Shown here in pieces: positions 45,308 through 55,391 of a stretch of DNA of 64,000 bases (the first letter of the stretch is position 1; each line of letters opens with the position of its first letter). The notes beneath the pieces are model-generated. The model searched no databases, was not told the origin of the DNA, and saw only the letters and a list, made by a program, of their open reading frames with translations. Position numbers and translations under genes: made by a program. Origin of the DNA: Qipengyuania marisflavi (GTDB lineage: Bacteria; Pseudomonadota; Alphaproteobacteria; Sphingomonadales; Sphingomonadaceae); NCBI RefSeq assembly GCF_005884405.1, contig NZ_VCAO01000006.1:1-64000 (forward strand). The letters are read 5' to 3'.

Positions 45308-46168
45308 GTGCGATTCTCGGGAAAGACGGTGGTTGTGACCGGCGGTGCATCCGGTATCGGGGCAGCGATTGTCCGCCTTTTCGCCTGTGAACAGGCGGTG
45401 GTTTACGCCGCCGATATCGATGCCGATGGCGGCGCGGCGATGGCTGCCGAGACGGCTGATGAAACTGGCGGCGATGTCCGTTTCCAGCTGTGCGATGTGA
45501 CCGACCCCGATGCGATCCGCCAGCTGATGGACCGCGCGGCGCAGGAAACCGGCGGGATCGATACGGTTGTAAACAATGCTGGCGCTGGCGGCGCGCGCGC
45601 CTCCATCGCAGAGATCGAACCGGAGGAGTGGGACCGCACGATGGACCTGCTGCTGCGCTCGGTCGCATTCGGGATCCGCTATGCCGTGCCGCATATGAAG
45701 GACCGCAGCGGCGCCAGCGTGGTCAACATCAGCAGCGTGGCGGCCATCGGCCCCGGCTATTCGCCCACCGCCTATGCGGTGGCCAAGGCGGGGGTGCTCA
45801 ACCTGACCCGCTGCGCCGCGACCGATCTGGCGCAATTCGCCATCCGTGTGAATGCGGTGCAGCCGGGTTTCATCAACACCAATATCTTTACCGCCCCGCT
45901 CGAAATGGATGCCGCGACCGAGGTGCAGGCCAAGGCGGCCATCGCGCATGTTTCTTCCGGCGCGCAGCCGGTGGCGCGTGGCGGCCAGCCCAGTGACATC
46001 GCCGATGCAGTGGCTTTCCTTGCCAGCGATGCCGCAGCGTTCATGACCGGCGCTTCGCTGGTGGTCGACGGCGGGCTGACCTTGGGGCCGCGGCAAAGCT
46101 GGGATCCGGCCCAGCCGGGCATCACTGCCACGCTGGAAGCGATGGTCAAGGCGCAGCAACCCGCCTGA
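45308..46168 (+). CDS. Short-chain dehydrogenase/reductase
   Basis: A 286-residue classical SDR: VVTGGASGIGAAIV, NNAGAGGARA, VNISSVAAIG, YAVAKAGVLNLT and PGFINTN. The start is GTG with GGGAGA upstream. It shares TGATG with the transporter gene that follows and begins the plus-strand unit of this catabolic island. Substrate unknown. Confidence 0.92.
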   Translation: MRFSGKTVVVTGGASGIGAAIVRLFACEQAVVYAADIDADGGAAMAAETADETGGDVRFQLCDVTDPDAIRQLMDRAAQETGGIDTVVNNAGAGGARASIAEIEPEEWDRTMDLLLRSVAFGIRYAVPHMKDRSGASVVNISSVAAIGPGYSPTAYAVAKAGVLNLTRCAATDLAQFAIRVNAVQPGFINTNIFTAPLEMDAATEVQAKAAIAHVSSGAQPVARGGQPSDIADAVAFLASDAAAFMTGASLVVDGGLTLGPRQSWDPAQPGITATLEAMVKAQQPA

Positions 46169-47604
46169 TGGCGTTTGTGACCGGCCCCCTGCCCCAGCGG
46201 CTCAAGCTGATCCACGGGTTTGGCGCGGTGGCGTTCGGGATCAAGGACAGCGGCTTCAGTTTCTTCCTGCTGATCTTCTACAATCAGGTGTTGGGCATGG
46301 ATGCCGCCCTGGTCAGCCTGGCGTTGGCGCTGGCGCTGCTGGTTGATGCCGTGATCGACCCGCTGCTGGGGAATCTGTCCGACCGCACGTACACCCGCTG
46401 GGGCAGACGGTTGCCGTGGCTCTATACCGCGCCGATCCCGCTGGCGGTTGCCTGGATCATCCTGTGGAGCCCGCCCGGCGGCAGCGAGCCCAGTTTCTGG
46501 GGCCTGCTGGGGATCGCAGTAACCGTGCGGATGCTGCTGTCGGCCTGCGAAGTGCCATCGGTCAGCCTGCTGCCCGAAATCACATCCGATTATGTCGAGC
46601 GCACCACGCTGTTCCGCTATCGCTATCTGTTCGGATGGCTGGGCGGCATTCTGGTGATGGTGCTGGCCTATACTGTCTTCATGGCCGGGCCAGAGGGGAT
46701 GCTGGAGGCAGAAGGATACCAGCGGTTCGGCATTTTCGGCGGCATATTGATGGCGATTTCGGTGATCGGGTCGGCGCTGGGCCAGCACCGGCTGGTGGCG
46801 CATCGCCCCGCAGTCAAGCCGCCGCCCTTCAGTATCAGAACCGCGTTTTCGGAAATCCGCGAGGCTTTTAGCGAAAAGGCATTCCTGATCTTCGCCGCCG
46901 GGGGTCTGGCTGCTTATATCAGTCAGGGCATGACCTTCTCGCTGTCGAATTATCTCAATCTGTTCGTCTGGCAATTCGACCGTGCGGCGTTGATTGCCTA
47001 TCCGGTGATCCTGTTCGTCTCGGTCGTGATCATGTTCTTCATTGTCGGGCCGATGCACCGCAGCTGGGGCAAGCCGAAAAGTGCCGCGATGTCGGCTGTC
47101 GGATCGCTGATCCTGATGCTGATGCCCTACAGTTTATTGCTGGCAGGCTTCTGGCCGCCGGTCGGCACTTTGGCGTCGACTGCGCTGCTGTACGCCTTCA
47201 TCCTGTGCGCCAACACGCTGGGCGTGGTGGTGATGATTTCTGCCAGCTCGATGATTGCCGAGATCGTCGAGGCGTTTGAAGAGCGCACCGGACGCCGCGC
47301 CGAAGGCAGCTTTTATTCGGGGCATTGGTTCGTCCAGAAATGCGCCACCGGGGTTGGCATCCTGCTCAGCGGCCAGATTATCGCGCTCTCGCATTTTTCA
47401 ACCGATGCCGTACCGGGCAGCGTGCCTTCTGGCGCGCTATCATCGATGATCCTGATGTATTGCGGGATCAGCATCGGGCTGGCGCTGTTCGCCGCATATT
47501 GGCTAAGCCGTTTTCCGATTGACCAGGCCCAGCATGAGGCACGGCTGGCCACGCTTGACCAGATCGCGCGCGCCGATCCCGACGCGAGCATTACGGCGCC
47601 ATGA
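46168..47604 (+). CDS. GPH-type MFS transporter
   Basis: A 478-residue 12-helix carrier of the glycoside-pentoside-hexuronide:cation symporter branch: LVDAVIDPLLGNLSDRTYTRWGRRLPWLY in the first loop is the GPH signature. In sphingomonads such carriers also sit in catabolic clusters for non-sugar compounds, so it may import the substrate of the neighbouring enzymes. That role is inferred from position. Confidence 0.88.
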   Translation: MAFVTGPLPQRLKLIHGFGAVAFGIKDSGFSFFLLIFYNQVLGMDAALVSLALALALLVDAVIDPLLGNLSDRTYTRWGRRLPWLYTAPIPLAVAWIILWSPPGGSEPSFWGLLGIAVTVRMLLSACEVPSVSLLPEITSDYVERTTLFRYRYLFGWLGGILVMVLAYTVFMAGPEGMLEAEGYQRFGIFGGILMAISVIGSALGQHRLVAHRPAVKPPPFSIRTAFSEIREAFSEKAFLIFAAGGLAAYISQGMTFSLSNYLNLFVWQFDRAALIAYPVILFVSVVIMFFIVGPMHRSWGKPKSAAMSAVGSLILMLMPYSLLLAGFWPPVGTLASTALLYAFILCANTLGVVVMISASSMIAEIVEAFEERTGRRAEGSFYSGHWFVQKCATGVGILLSGQIIALSHFSTDAVPGSVPSGALSSMILMYCGISIGLALFAAYWLSRFPIDQAQHEARLATLDQIARADPDASITAP

Positions 47605-47696
47605 CATCAAAACCGCCAATGGACAGTGCCGCTTCCCGCGGGCTATGTAAGTTTCACAGCGCAACGCATTTGAATTGAGAGAGAGGACGAAGCCAG

Positions 47697-48992
47697 ATGG
47701 ATTTTCAACCGACCGAGAGGCAGCAATATTGGCGCGACCGGGTCCGCAATTTCGTCCAAGACCATGTCCGTCCGGCGGTATCGACCTATCACGCGCAGGA
47801 TGCCGAGGGGGATCGCTGGAAAGTCATCCAGGTGGTCGAGGATCTGAAGGCCAAGGCCAAGGATCAGGGCATCTGGAACCTGTTCATGCCGCCGCGCAAT
47901 GACGGGCACCACCACGTCGAGGAAAGCTTCGAGTTTGAAGGGCCCGGCCTGACCAATCTGGAATATGCGCTGTGCGCTGAAGAGATGGGCCGCATCGGCT
48001 TCGCCAGCGAAACCTTTAACTGCTCAGCCCCCGACACCGGCAATATGGAGGTGCTGCACCGTTACGGTACGCGCGATCAGAAGGACCGCTGGCTGGCCCC
48101 GTTGATGCAGGGCGAAATCCGCTCTGCCTTCCTGATGACCGAACCGCAGGTCGCCAGCTCCGACGCGACCAATATCGAATGCCGGATTGACCGTGATGGT
48201 GATGACTATGTGATCAATGGCCGCAAATGGTGGTCATCGGGTGCGGGCGATCCGCGCTGCAAGATTGCCATCGTGATGGGCAAGACCGATTTCAGCGCCG
48301 GCCGCCATGCGCAGCAGTCGATGGTGCTGATGCCTCTGGACGCGCCGGGCGTGAACATCCTGCGCCACCTGCCCGTGTTCGGTTATGATGATGCGCCGCA
48401 TGGCCATATGGAAATCGAGCTGAAGGATGTCCGCATCCCGGCAACCAATATGCTGCTGGGCGAAGGCCGCGGTTTCGAAATCGCGCAGGGCCGCCTCGGG
48501 CCGGGCCGTATCCATCACTGCATGCGCACCATCGGCGTGGCCGAAGAAGCGCTGGAGAAGATGTGCCGCCGACTGCAGGCGCGCGAAGCTTTCGGCAAAC
48601 CGATTTACAAGCATTCGGTCTGGGAAGAACGCGTTGCACAGGCGCGGATCGACATCGACATGACCCGCCTGCTCTGCCTCAAGGCGGCGGATATGATGGA
48701 CAAGGTTGGCAACAAGGCCGCCAAGCAGGAAATCGCGATGATCAAGGTGCAGGCGCCCAATATGGCGCTGCGCATTATCGACAATGCGATTCAGGCGCAT
48801 GGCGGCGGCGGCGTGTCCGAAGACTTCGGACTGGCCAAAGCCTATGCCCACCAGCGCACACTGCGGCTGGCCGATGGTCCCGACGAGGTTCACGCCCGTT
48901 CCATCGCCCGCATGGAGTTTGCCCGCCACACTCCCCTGCCCGGCGAGGCCGACGACACTCTGAGCAGCGGCGATATGGGCGCAACACGCTGA
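47697..48992 (+). CDS. ACAD10/ACAD11-type acyl-CoA dehydrogenase
   Basis: 431 residues, longer than the usual 380. The run [20 protein letters not shown] followed by [19 protein letters not shown] and the end [18 protein letters not shown] match the ACAD10/ACAD11/LvaC branch. Known members act on 4-phosphoacyl-CoA made by an APH-like kinase, rearranging it toward a 3-hydroxyacyl-CoA. A matching kinase is two genes downstream. GAGAGAGG lies before the ATG. Confidence 0.93.
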   Translation: MDFQPTERQQYWRDRVRNFVQDHVRPAVSTYHAQDAEGDRWKVIQVVEDLKAKAKDQGIWNLFMPPRNDGHHHVEESFEFEGPGLTNLEYALCAEEMGRIGFASETFNCSAPDTGNMEVLHRYGTRDQKDRWLAPLMQGEIRSAFLMTEPQVASSDATNIECRIDRDGDDYVINGRKWWSSGAGDPRCKIAIVMGKTDFSAGRHAQQSMVLMPLDAPGVNILRHLPVFGYDDAPHGHMEIELKDVRIPATNMLLGEGRGFEIAQGRLGPGRIHHCMRTIGVAEEALEKMCRRLQAREAFGKPIYKHSVWEERVAQARIDIDMTRLLCLKAADMMDKVGNKAAKQEIAMIKVQAPNMALRIIDNAIQAHGGGGVSEDFGLAKAYAHQRTLRLADGPDEVHARSIARMEFARHTPLPGEADDTLSSGDMGATR

Positions 48993-49002
48993 GGAGCAGC
49001 TG

Positions 49003-50094
49003 ATGGCTAAAGCGGCGATACTCGAACAGCCCGGCAAGGGTCTGGTGATCGGTCATGTCGAGCTGGCCGATCCCGGCCCGCACGAAGTCCTGATCGACAC
49101 CAAGGCCTGCGGGCTGTGCCATTCGGACCTGCACTTTATCGAAGGCACCTATCCCCACCCAGTCCCCGCCATTCCGGGGCACGAGGCGGCGGGTGTGGTG
49201 CGCGCGGTGGGCAGCGAAGTGCGTATGGTAAAGCCCGGGGATCACGTCGTGACATGCCTTTCGGCCTTCTGCGGACAGTGCGAATTTTGCGTCACCGGGC
49301 GGATGGCTTTGTGTTTGGGCGGGGGCACTCGCCGATCAAGCGCTCAGTCGCCCCGGATCAAGCGCTTGATTGACAACTCTCCGGTCGCCCAGATGCTCAA
49401 TCTGTCGGCCTTTTGCGAACAGATGCTGATCCACGAAAACGCCTGCGTCGCAATCGACAAGGCGATGCCGCTGGACCGTGCGGCGGTGCTCGGCTGCGCA
49501 GTGACCACCGGTGCGGGTGCGATTTTCAACGCCTGCAAAGTGGTGCCGGGCGAAACCGTGGCAGTGATCGGCTGCGGCGGAGTGGGACTGGCGACAATCA
49601 ACGCGGCCAAGATTGCGGGAGCGGGCAAGGTCATCGCCATCGACCCGATCAAGGAGAAGCGCGATCTCGCCGAAGTGCTCGGCGCGACCCATGTGGTGGA
49701 TTCCGCCGCTGACGATGCGGCGGATCAGGTGCTGAAACTGACCGGCGGCGGTGTGGATCACGCTATCGAAGCGGTCGGACGGGAAGCCAGCGCCGACATG
49801 GCGGTCAAGATCCTGCGCCGCGGCGGTACAGCGACAATTCTGGGCATGATGCCGCTGGACTGCAAGGTTGGGCTGGGCGCGCTGGACCTGCTGGGCGGCA
49901 AGAAGCTGCAAGGCGCAATCATGGGGATGAACCACTTCCCGGTCGATTTGCCTCGGCTGGTCGATTTCTACCTGCGCGGCCTGCTCGACCTCGACAGTAT
50001 CGTGGCCGACCGCATCCAGCTGGAAGCGATCAACGAAGGGTTCGAAACGATGAAAAGTGGCCATGCCGCGCGCAGCGTGGTGGTGTTCAACTGA
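49003..50094 (+). CDS. Zinc-dependent alcohol dehydrogenase (class III-like MDR)
   Basis: A 363-residue MDR enzyme. The catalytic zinc ligands are in KACGLCHSDLHF and IPGHEAAG; the structural zinc site has CGQCEFCVTGRMALC; the NAD loop is VIGCGGVGLATINAAK. It lies between the ACAD10-type gene and the kinase, with overlaps, so it is likely part of the same route, perhaps oxidising an alcohol or hydroxyacid precursor. Confidence 0.92.
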   Translation: MAKAAILEQPGKGLVIGHVELADPGPHEVLIDTKACGLCHSDLHFIEGTYPHPVPAIPGHEAAGVVRAVGSEVRMVKPGDHVVTCLSAFCGQCEFCVTGRMALCLGGGTRRSSAQSPRIKRLIDNSPVAQMLNLSAFCEQMLIHENACVAIDKAMPLDRAAVLGCAVTTGAGAIFNACKVVPGETVAVIGCGGVGLATINAAKIAGAGKVIAIDPIKEKRDLAEVLGATHVVDSAADDAADQVLKLTGGGVDHAIEAVGREASADMAVKILRRGGTATILGMMPLDCKVGLGALDLLGGKKLQGAIMGMNHFPVDLPRLVDFYLRGLLDLDSIVADRIQLEAINEGFETMKSGHAARSVVVFN

Positions 50095-51197
50095 TGACCC
50101 AGACCGGCGCACCGCAGATCGATTACGAGAAGGAAATGGTCGGCACCGTCGCGGTGCCCGAGCGTGACAGGCTGGACGAGGCCGCGCTGACCGCTTGGAT
50201 GGAAGCCAATGTCGCGGGGTTTGCAGGCCCTCTGACGCTTTCAAAATTCAAGGGTGGTCAGTCCAACCCTACCTACCGCGTCGACACCCCGGCCCAAAGC
50301 TATGTCCTGCGCCGTCAACCGTTTGGCAAGCTGCTGCCGAGCGCCCATGCTGTCGATCGCGAATACAAGGTGATGGCGGCGCTTGGCCCCAATGGCTTCC
50401 CGGTGCCCAAAACCTATGGTTTGTGCGAAGACCCTGAAGTGCTGGGTAGCATGTTCTTCGTGATGGGCCTCGCCGATGGCCGGTCGCTGTGGAACGGGGC
50501 ATTGCCGAACAGCTCCAAGGCCGAACGGCGCGAAATCTACCACGCCATGATCGACACCATGGCAGACCTGCATCTGCAGAAACCCGGTGCCATCGGGCTG
50601 GGCGATTACGGCAAGCCGACCGACTATTGCGCGCGCCAGATTGCGCGCTGGTCCAAGCAATATAAATTGTCCGAAACCGAGCACATCGCCAAGATGGAGC
50701 GGCTGATCGAATGGCTACCGCAGACCATCCCGCCGCAGCATGAAAGCAGCGTGGTTCACGGCGACTACCGGCTCGACAATATGATCTTCGCGCCCGATGC
50801 CAACCGCGTGCTGGCGGTGCTCGATTGGGAATTGTCGACGCTGGGCGATCCGATTGCCGATTTCAGCTATCTGATGCTCAACTGGTTCAACCCCGCTGAT
50901 GGCCGTGCGGGGCTGGAGGGGCTTGATCTGGAAGAGCTGGGCATTCCGGGCGTAAAGGAAGCGGTTGCCCGCTATGTCGCGCGTACCGGTTATCCCGTGC
51001 CGCCGATGGATTGGTACTTTGCCTATAATCTGTTCCGACTGGCGGGGATCATGCAGGGCATCAAGAAACGCGTGATCGACGGCACTGCCTCCTCTGCTCA
51101 TGCCAAGGCGATGTCGGAACGGGTCTATCCGCTGATCGAACGCGCTTATGAATTTGCGCTCGCGGCGGGGATGGACGATGCGGCGCCGGGCGCTTAA
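50094..51197 (+). CDS. APH-family phosphotransferase (ACAD10 kinase-domain/LvaA-like)
   Basis: A 367-residue kinase-fold protein. [13 protein letters not shown] near the nucleotide loop, Brenner motif [13 protein letters not shown], and [19 protein letters not shown] with the metal Asp. In the ACAD10/11 and LvaA systems such a kinase phosphorylates 4-hydroxyacyl-CoA before the dehydrogenase acts. Its ATG overlaps the ADH stop. Despite the family name it is not expected to give drug resistance. Confidence 0.92.
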   Translation: MTQTGAPQIDYEKEMVGTVAVPERDRLDEAALTAWMEANVAGFAGPLTLSKFKGGQSNPTYRVDTPAQSYVLRRQPFGKLLPSAHAVDREYKVMAALGPNGFPVPKTYGLCEDPEVLGSMFFVMGLADGRSLWNGALPNSSKAERREIYHAMIDTMADLHLQKPGAIGLGDYGKPTDYCARQIARWSKQYKLSETEHIAKMERLIEWLPQTIPPQHESSVVHGDYRLDNMIFAPDANRVLAVLDWELSTLGDPIADFSYLMLNWFNPADGRAGLEGLDLEELGIPGVKEAVARYVARTGYPVPPMDWYFAYNLFRLAGIMQGIKKRVIDGTASSAHAKAMSERVYPLIERAYEFALAAGMDDAAPGA

Positions 51198-51228
51198 CGA
51201 CGCGGCAACTGATTTGCCGGAGAATTGC

Positions 51229-52053
51229 ATGACCACCGACCTTGCCACCACCATCGAAGCAGCGTGGGAAGACCGCGCTTCGGTCACACCCGACAGCACC
51301 GACATCCGCAGCGCGGTCGAGGCGGCGCTGGCGATGCTCGACAATGGCAGCGCGCGGGTGGCGCAGCCTGATGGCAATGGCGGCTGGCAGGTCAACCAAT
51401 GGCTCAAGAAAGCCGTGCTGCTCAGCTTCCGGCTCAACGACAACCGCGTGATGGAAGGCGGCAGCGCGGGCCATCCGGCGTTCGACAAGGTGGCATCCAA
51501 ATTCGCCGGTTGGGACGATGCCCGGTTTCGCGAAGCGGGGTTCCGGGTCGTGCCCGGTGCCATTGCCCGCGCCGGCGCGCATATTGCGCCGGGCTGTGTG
51601 CTGATGCCCAGCTTCGTCAATATCGGCGCCTATGTCGGCGAAGGCACCATGGTCGACACCTGGGCCTCCATCGGCAGCTGCGCTCAGATCGGACAGAACT
51701 GCCATATCTCCGCAGGCGCGGGGATTGGCGGGGTGCTGGAACCCATGCAGGCCAACCCGACCATTATCGGCAACAATTGCTTTATCGGCGCGCGTTCCGA
51801 AATCGTCGAAGGCGTGATCGTGGGCGAAGGATCGGTCGTCGCGATGGGGGTTTTCGTGACCCAATCCACCAAGATCGTCGACCGCGCGAGCGGAACGGTT
51901 ACACGCGGTGCCATCCCGGCCTATTCGGTGGTGGTACCCGGCACTCTGCCCGATCCGGCAGGCGGCCCTTCGCTGGCCTGTGCGGTGATCGTCAAGACAG
52001 TGGATGCTCAGACCCGCGCCAAGACCGAAATCAACGACCTGCTGCGCGACTGA
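51229..52053 (+). CDS. dapD: Tetrahydrodipicolinate N-succinyltransferase
   Basis: A 274-residue left-handed beta-helix acyltransferase of lysine/diaminopimelate synthesis. [23 protein letters not shown] and the hexapeptide region [22 protein letters not shown] and [15 protein letters not shown] are diagnostic. ATG 51229 has GGAG at the right distance; the frame extends upstream into the kinase gene. Confidence 0.97.
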   Translation: MTTDLATTIEAAWEDRASVTPDSTDIRSAVEAALAMLDNGSARVAQPDGNGGWQVNQWLKKAVLLSFRLNDNRVMEGGSAGHPAFDKVASKFAGWDDARFREAGFRVVPGAIARAGAHIAPGCVLMPSFVNIGAYVGEGTMVDTWASIGSCAQIGQNCHISAGAGIGGVLEPMQANPTIIGNNCFIGARSEIVEGVIVGEGSVVAMGVFVTQSTKIVDRASGTVTRGAIPAYSVVVPGTLPDPAGGPSLACAVIVKTVDAQTRAKTEINDLLRD

Positions 52054-52121
52054 GCGCAGACAGGAACATCCGCCAAACGCATTCGTAAACCCTACGACAC
52101 AGATTTGATGGGAGATCCGCA

Positions 52122-52415
52122 ATGGAAGACCAAGACGGCAAAGTGCATTTGAACGAGGAAGAGGCCAGCGGCGGTTCGAAAGAAGGCGTCGTTCGCTGGA
52201 TCCTGCTTGGCGGCTTGCTGCTGGCAATCGTGCTGCTGTCGGTCACCTGGATCGTCCCCGCCATGATGCAGGGCGACGTCGAGGAAGAGGCCACGGTGAG
52301 CGGCGAAATTCAATCGCGTGAAGATGATGGCGGCGACACTGATAGCATCGTCAGCGATCAGTTCGCACCCGATGCCGAGCCGACTGCCGTGCCGGAGCCT
52401 GCGGAGACCAACTAA
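52122..52415 (+). CDS. Small single-helix membrane protein, acidic
   Basis: A 97-residue protein with an acidic N-terminus, one helix (about residues 25-46, WILLGGLLLAIVLLSVTWIV) and an acidic, Pro-rich C-terminal tail. No family recognised. A GGGAG box lies upstream of the ATG. The region 52416-52692 after it holds no gene I can support. Confidence 0.68.
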   Translation: MEDQDGKVHLNEEEASGGSKEGVVRWILLGGLLLAIVLLSVTWIVPAMMQGDVEEEATVSGEIQSREDDGGDTDSIVSDQFAPDAEPTAVPEPAETN

Positions 52416-52692
52416 ACCTGTGATTCAACGTGTCAGCCGCCACGCGAATGCCCCGCTGTCAGACGTTCATAATCGGTCAGCTAATGGAGTGCAGCCGCCT
52501 GCGTTTGGCAGGTGTGATCGGCTTGGTAAGTTACGGGAATTCGATGAGGCTGCGAGTCATTGGCAACGACATTTCTAGGGCTGCGCCGCTGATCCCGGAC
52601 GCGCCGGGGATAGCGCTATTCTGATATCGATTCCCGACAATGCGCAGGTCATCAGCGCAACTTTCAGCCAGCAGCTTGCCATCGGTACCGGG

Positions 52693-53097
52693 ATGATCGC
52701 GCTGTGCGTGGTCATCCACGGAATCGGGCTGTTTTCGCTTCAGCGGATCATGTCGCGTGAGCGGATGTCGGCTCGCTTTGAAACTCTGGAACCATTGTCA
52801 GTAACCGGCGCCATATTCACGCTGCTGACGGTGTTTTCGATCATCTTCATCCACTTTGTAGAGATCTGGCTGTTCGCCTTCCTCTACGACTATCTTGGCG
52901 CGCTGAGCTCATTTAGCGAGTCCCTATATTTCTCGACCATCAGCTATGCGACGATTGGTTATTCCGATGCGTCGATACACGAAAAATGGCGCATGATTGC
53001 AGCGCTTGAGGGGATTCTCGGCGTGATCCTGCTGGGCTGGTCGACGGCCTTCTTTGTCCGTGTTCTGGGCAAGCTTGAAGGCGACGACAAGAAATAG
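52693..53097 (+). CDS. Two-helix ion-channel-like protein
   Basis: About 134 residues with a pore-like segment: FSESLYFSTISYATIGYSD, where TIGYSD resembles the K+ selectivity filter TVGYGD, flanked by helices, so it fits the Ion_trans_2 family. The N-terminal end is uncertain: homology-like residues (about 25 codons, including QLAIGTG) continue upstream of ATG 52693 without a normal start codon. The substitution in the filter makes K+ selectivity uncertain. Confidence 0.7.
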   Translation: MIALCVVIHGIGLFSLQRIMSRERMSARFETLEPLSVTGAIFTLLTVFSIIFIHFVEIWLFAFLYDYLGALSSFSESLYFSTISYATIGYSDASIHEKWRMIAALEGILGVILLGWSTAFFVRVLGKLEGDDKK

Positions 53098-53099
53098 CG

Positions 53100-54377
53100 T
53101 CAATCCGCCTCGCCATCCGGAACCGGGGCCTCAATCGGCAGCGCCCCGCTCTGGCTGGCAGCATATTGCTCGGCCGTTTTAAGAACCTGCATCATATTGT
53201 GTGAGGCGATCTGCTCCAAGTCAGCCTGTGAGTAGCCTCGCCGCGCCAGTTCTTCGAACAAGGCGGGATAGCCGGTGACGTCTTCCATCCCGATCGGCCC
53301 GCTCGCCATCCCGTCATAATCGCCGCCAACGCCGATATGCGCGATCCCGGCCACCGCGCGGATGTGGTCGATATGGTCGGCCATGTCGGACACTGTCGCT
53401 GGCGGAGAAGGATTGGCCGCATCCCACTGTTCCAAGGCGTTCTTTACCGCCGCAGGTTGCCCCTGCCACAGAGTTTGCAGCCGCGCCTGCTCCCCCTGAC
53501 GCGCTGAATACCACTGGCGCTGCGTCTCGCTCAGAAATCCGGGCAACGCCACCACCATGACGATCCCGCCATTGTCCGGCAGACGCGCCAGCACGCTGTC
53601 GGGCACATTGCGCGCATGGCCATTGATCGCGCGCGCGGCAGAATGGCTGAAGATCACTGGCGCGCCTGCGACATCCAGCGCATCCAGCATGGTCTTCTCG
53701 CTAACGTGGCTGAGATCGACCAGCATCCCCAACCGGTTCATCTCGCGCACCACATCCTTGCCGAAATCGGTCAGCCCGTCATGCTGCGGCGCGTCAGTGG
53801 CCGAATCCGCCCAGGGCGTGTTCTTCGAATGCGTCAGCGTCATATACCGCGCGCCGAGGGCATACATCTGGCGCAGCACCGCCAGGCTCGATCCGATTGA
53901 ATGGCCGCCCTCCATCCCGATCAGCGAGGCAATCCGCCCTGCGCGCATTGCCGCCTCGACATCGGCCGCCCTCAGAGCCAGCTGCAGATCCTGCGGATAG
54001 CGGGCAACCAGCCGCCGCGTGACATCAATCTGTTCGATCACCGCCTGCACCGCTTCGGGCTCTGACAGATCGGCTGTGACATAGACCGACCAGAACTGCG
54101 CCCCGACCTTGCCCTGCCGCAAGCGCGCCAGATCGGTGTGCATCACGCGCCCGTTTTCGGCATCGGGACCGGAATCGCTGGTATCAGCAAAGTCGAAACC
54201 TGCGATCACATTGCGATACCGCCCGCGCAGCTGGATCGGCACGTCATTGTGGCCGTCCCAGACAGGCGCAGCTTCCAGCGCAGCGGCCGCAACAGCTTCG
54301 GGCGTGCGACCTTGGGCGGCCAGTGGAGCGCCAGCAAGGCACAGAGCCAGTCCAGTTAAAGTCAGGGCGGATTTCAT
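53100..54377 (-). CDS. Membrane dipeptidase (peptidase family M19)
   Basis: A 425-residue secreted dipeptidase with a signal peptide ([21 protein letters not shown]). Zinc ligands are visible in [35 protein letters not shown] and [20 protein letters not shown] is also characteristic. It would cut dipeptides in the periplasm. Confidence 0.95.
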   Translation of the reverse strand: MKSALTLTGLALCLAGAPLAAQGRTPEAVAAAALEAAPVWDGHNDVPIQLRGRYRNVIAGFDFADTSDSGPDAENGRVMHTDLARLRQGKVGAQFWSVYVTADLSEPEAVQAVIEQIDVTRRLVARYPQDLQLALRAADVEAAMRAGRIASLIGMEGGHSIGSSLAVLRQMYALGARYMTLTHSKNTPWADSATDAPQHDGLTDFGKDVVREMNRLGMLVDLSHVSEKTMLDALDVAGAPVIFSHSAARAINGHARNVPDSVLARLPDNGGIVMVVALPGFLSETQRQWYSARQGEQARLQTLWQGQPAAVKNALEQWDAANPSPPATVSDMADHIDHIRAVAGIAHIGVGGDYDGMASGPIGMEDVTGYPALFEELARRGYSQADLEQIASHNMMQVLKTAEQYAASQSGALPIEAPVPDGEAD

Positions 54378-54460
54378 AGCTGCTTCTCCCGGTGCGGAAC
54401 TTCAAGCGTCTTTGCGGACTGTTCTACCGCAAGACCGGCGAACAAACAGGAAGAAGATAC

Positions 54461-54751
54461 ATGACAATAATTGCAAGCTGGAATGGCGAAGTACTCGCAC
54501 GGAGCGAGGAAACGGTGGTGGTCGAAGGCAATCACTATTTCCCCGCGAAAGATGTCAATCGCGGGGTGCTGGTGCCCAGCGAAAAGACCACCGTTTGCCC
54601 GTGGAAGGGTACTGCCGGTTATTTCTCGATCAATGCGGGCGGCCAGATCAACGAGGATGCGGCATGGGTCTATGCGCAACCCAAAGAAGCTGCGACGCAG
54701 ATCAAGGACCACATCGCATTCTGGAAAGGCGTTGAAATATCGCAGGCATGA
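54461..54751 (+). CDS. DUF427 domain protein
   Basis: A 96-residue protein covering the whole DUF427 domain: ASWNGEVLARSEETVVVEGNHYFP, then KTTVCPWKGTAGYFSI. The function is unknown. It starts MTIIASW at 54461 with a GGAAGAAG box before it. It shares ATGA with the DUF3253 gene. Confidence 0.9.
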   Translation: MTIIASWNGEVLARSEETVVVEGNHYFPAKDVNRGVLVPSEKTTVCPWKGTAGYFSINAGGQINEDAAWVYAQPKEAATQIKDHIAFWKGVEISQA

Positions 54752-54987
54752 GCGCCGAGCGCGCCATCCTGAACCTGCTCGCCCGCCGCGGTCCCGATGC
54801 CACCATCTGCCCGAGCGAGGCCGCGCGCCTATTGGCGGGGCCAGCCGGTGACTGGCGCGCGCAGATGACCGGCGTGCATGGTGCTGCCGACCAGTTGGCG
54901 GCCGACGGGCGCATCAGGCTCACCTGGAAAGGCGCGTCACTTGCTGCCAGAGACGGAGCCTATAGGATTGGAGCCGTCACGAAATGA
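54748..54987 (+). CDS. DUF3253 domain protein
   Basis: A 79-residue winged-helix-like protein: ILNLLARRGPDATICPSEAARLL and ADQLAADGRIRLTWKG fit DUF3253. It overlaps its neighbours on both sides (ATGA), forming a three-gene unit with DUF427 and DoxX. Function unknown. Confidence 0.87.
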   Translation: MSAERAILNLLARRGPDATICPSEAARLLAGPAGDWRAQMTGVHGAADQLAADGRIRLTWKGASLAARDGAYRIGAVTK

Positions 54988-55391
54988 TCCGCATGATTGC
55001 GCGCTGGGCACTTGCCATTTTCTATGCCGTGGCGGGCTATGCGCATCTGGCAAATCCCGCACCATTCCTGATCATCACGCCCGATTGGGTACCCGCACCG
55101 GGCGCGGTGGTGCTGTGGACCGGGGTGGCGGAATTGCTGGGGGCCGCGGCACTGGCGCAGCCGTGGTCCGCGCCGCTGCGGCGGGCCGGAGCCATCGGGC
55201 TGGCGCTGTATGCGGTGTGCGTGTTTCCTGCCAACATCAATCACTTCGCGCTGGATATGGCGCGCGAAGATGGGGGAATTGGGCTGGCATATCACGTGCC
55301 GCGGATGTTTGCCCAACCGCTGCTGGTATGGCTGGCGCTATGGTCCGGCGGCGTCACGGAGTGGCCGTTCCGCCGCCGGGATAGGCGTTAG
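54984..55391 (+). CDS. DoxX-family membrane protein
   Basis: A 135-residue protein with four helices; AIFYAVAGYAHLANPAPFLIITPDWVP and FPANINHFALDMA are typical of the DoxX/SURF4-like group. The physiological role is unclear. It ends 4 bases into the convergent SWIB gene. Confidence 0.85.
   Translation: MIRMIARWALAIFYAVAGYAHLANPAPFLIITPDWVPAPGAVVLWTGVAELLGAAALAQPWSAPLRRAGAIGLALYAVCVFPANINHFALDMAREDGGIGLAYHVPRMFAQPLLVWLALWSGGVTEWPFRRRDRR

Noticed and set aside
45772-47058. 428-codon open frame on the minus strand
   Set aside because: Antisense to the SDR and GPH transporter genes; composition typical of an antisense shadow.
50094-51197. Aminoglycoside-resistance kinase
   Set aside because: It has the APH fold motifs, but context with an ACAD10-type dehydrogenase and the KGGQSNPTY loop point to the acyl-CoA-related branch.
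52430-52624. 64-codon frame between the acidic membrane protein and the channel-like gene
   Set aside because: No recognisable features and no ribosome-binding site; probably chance.
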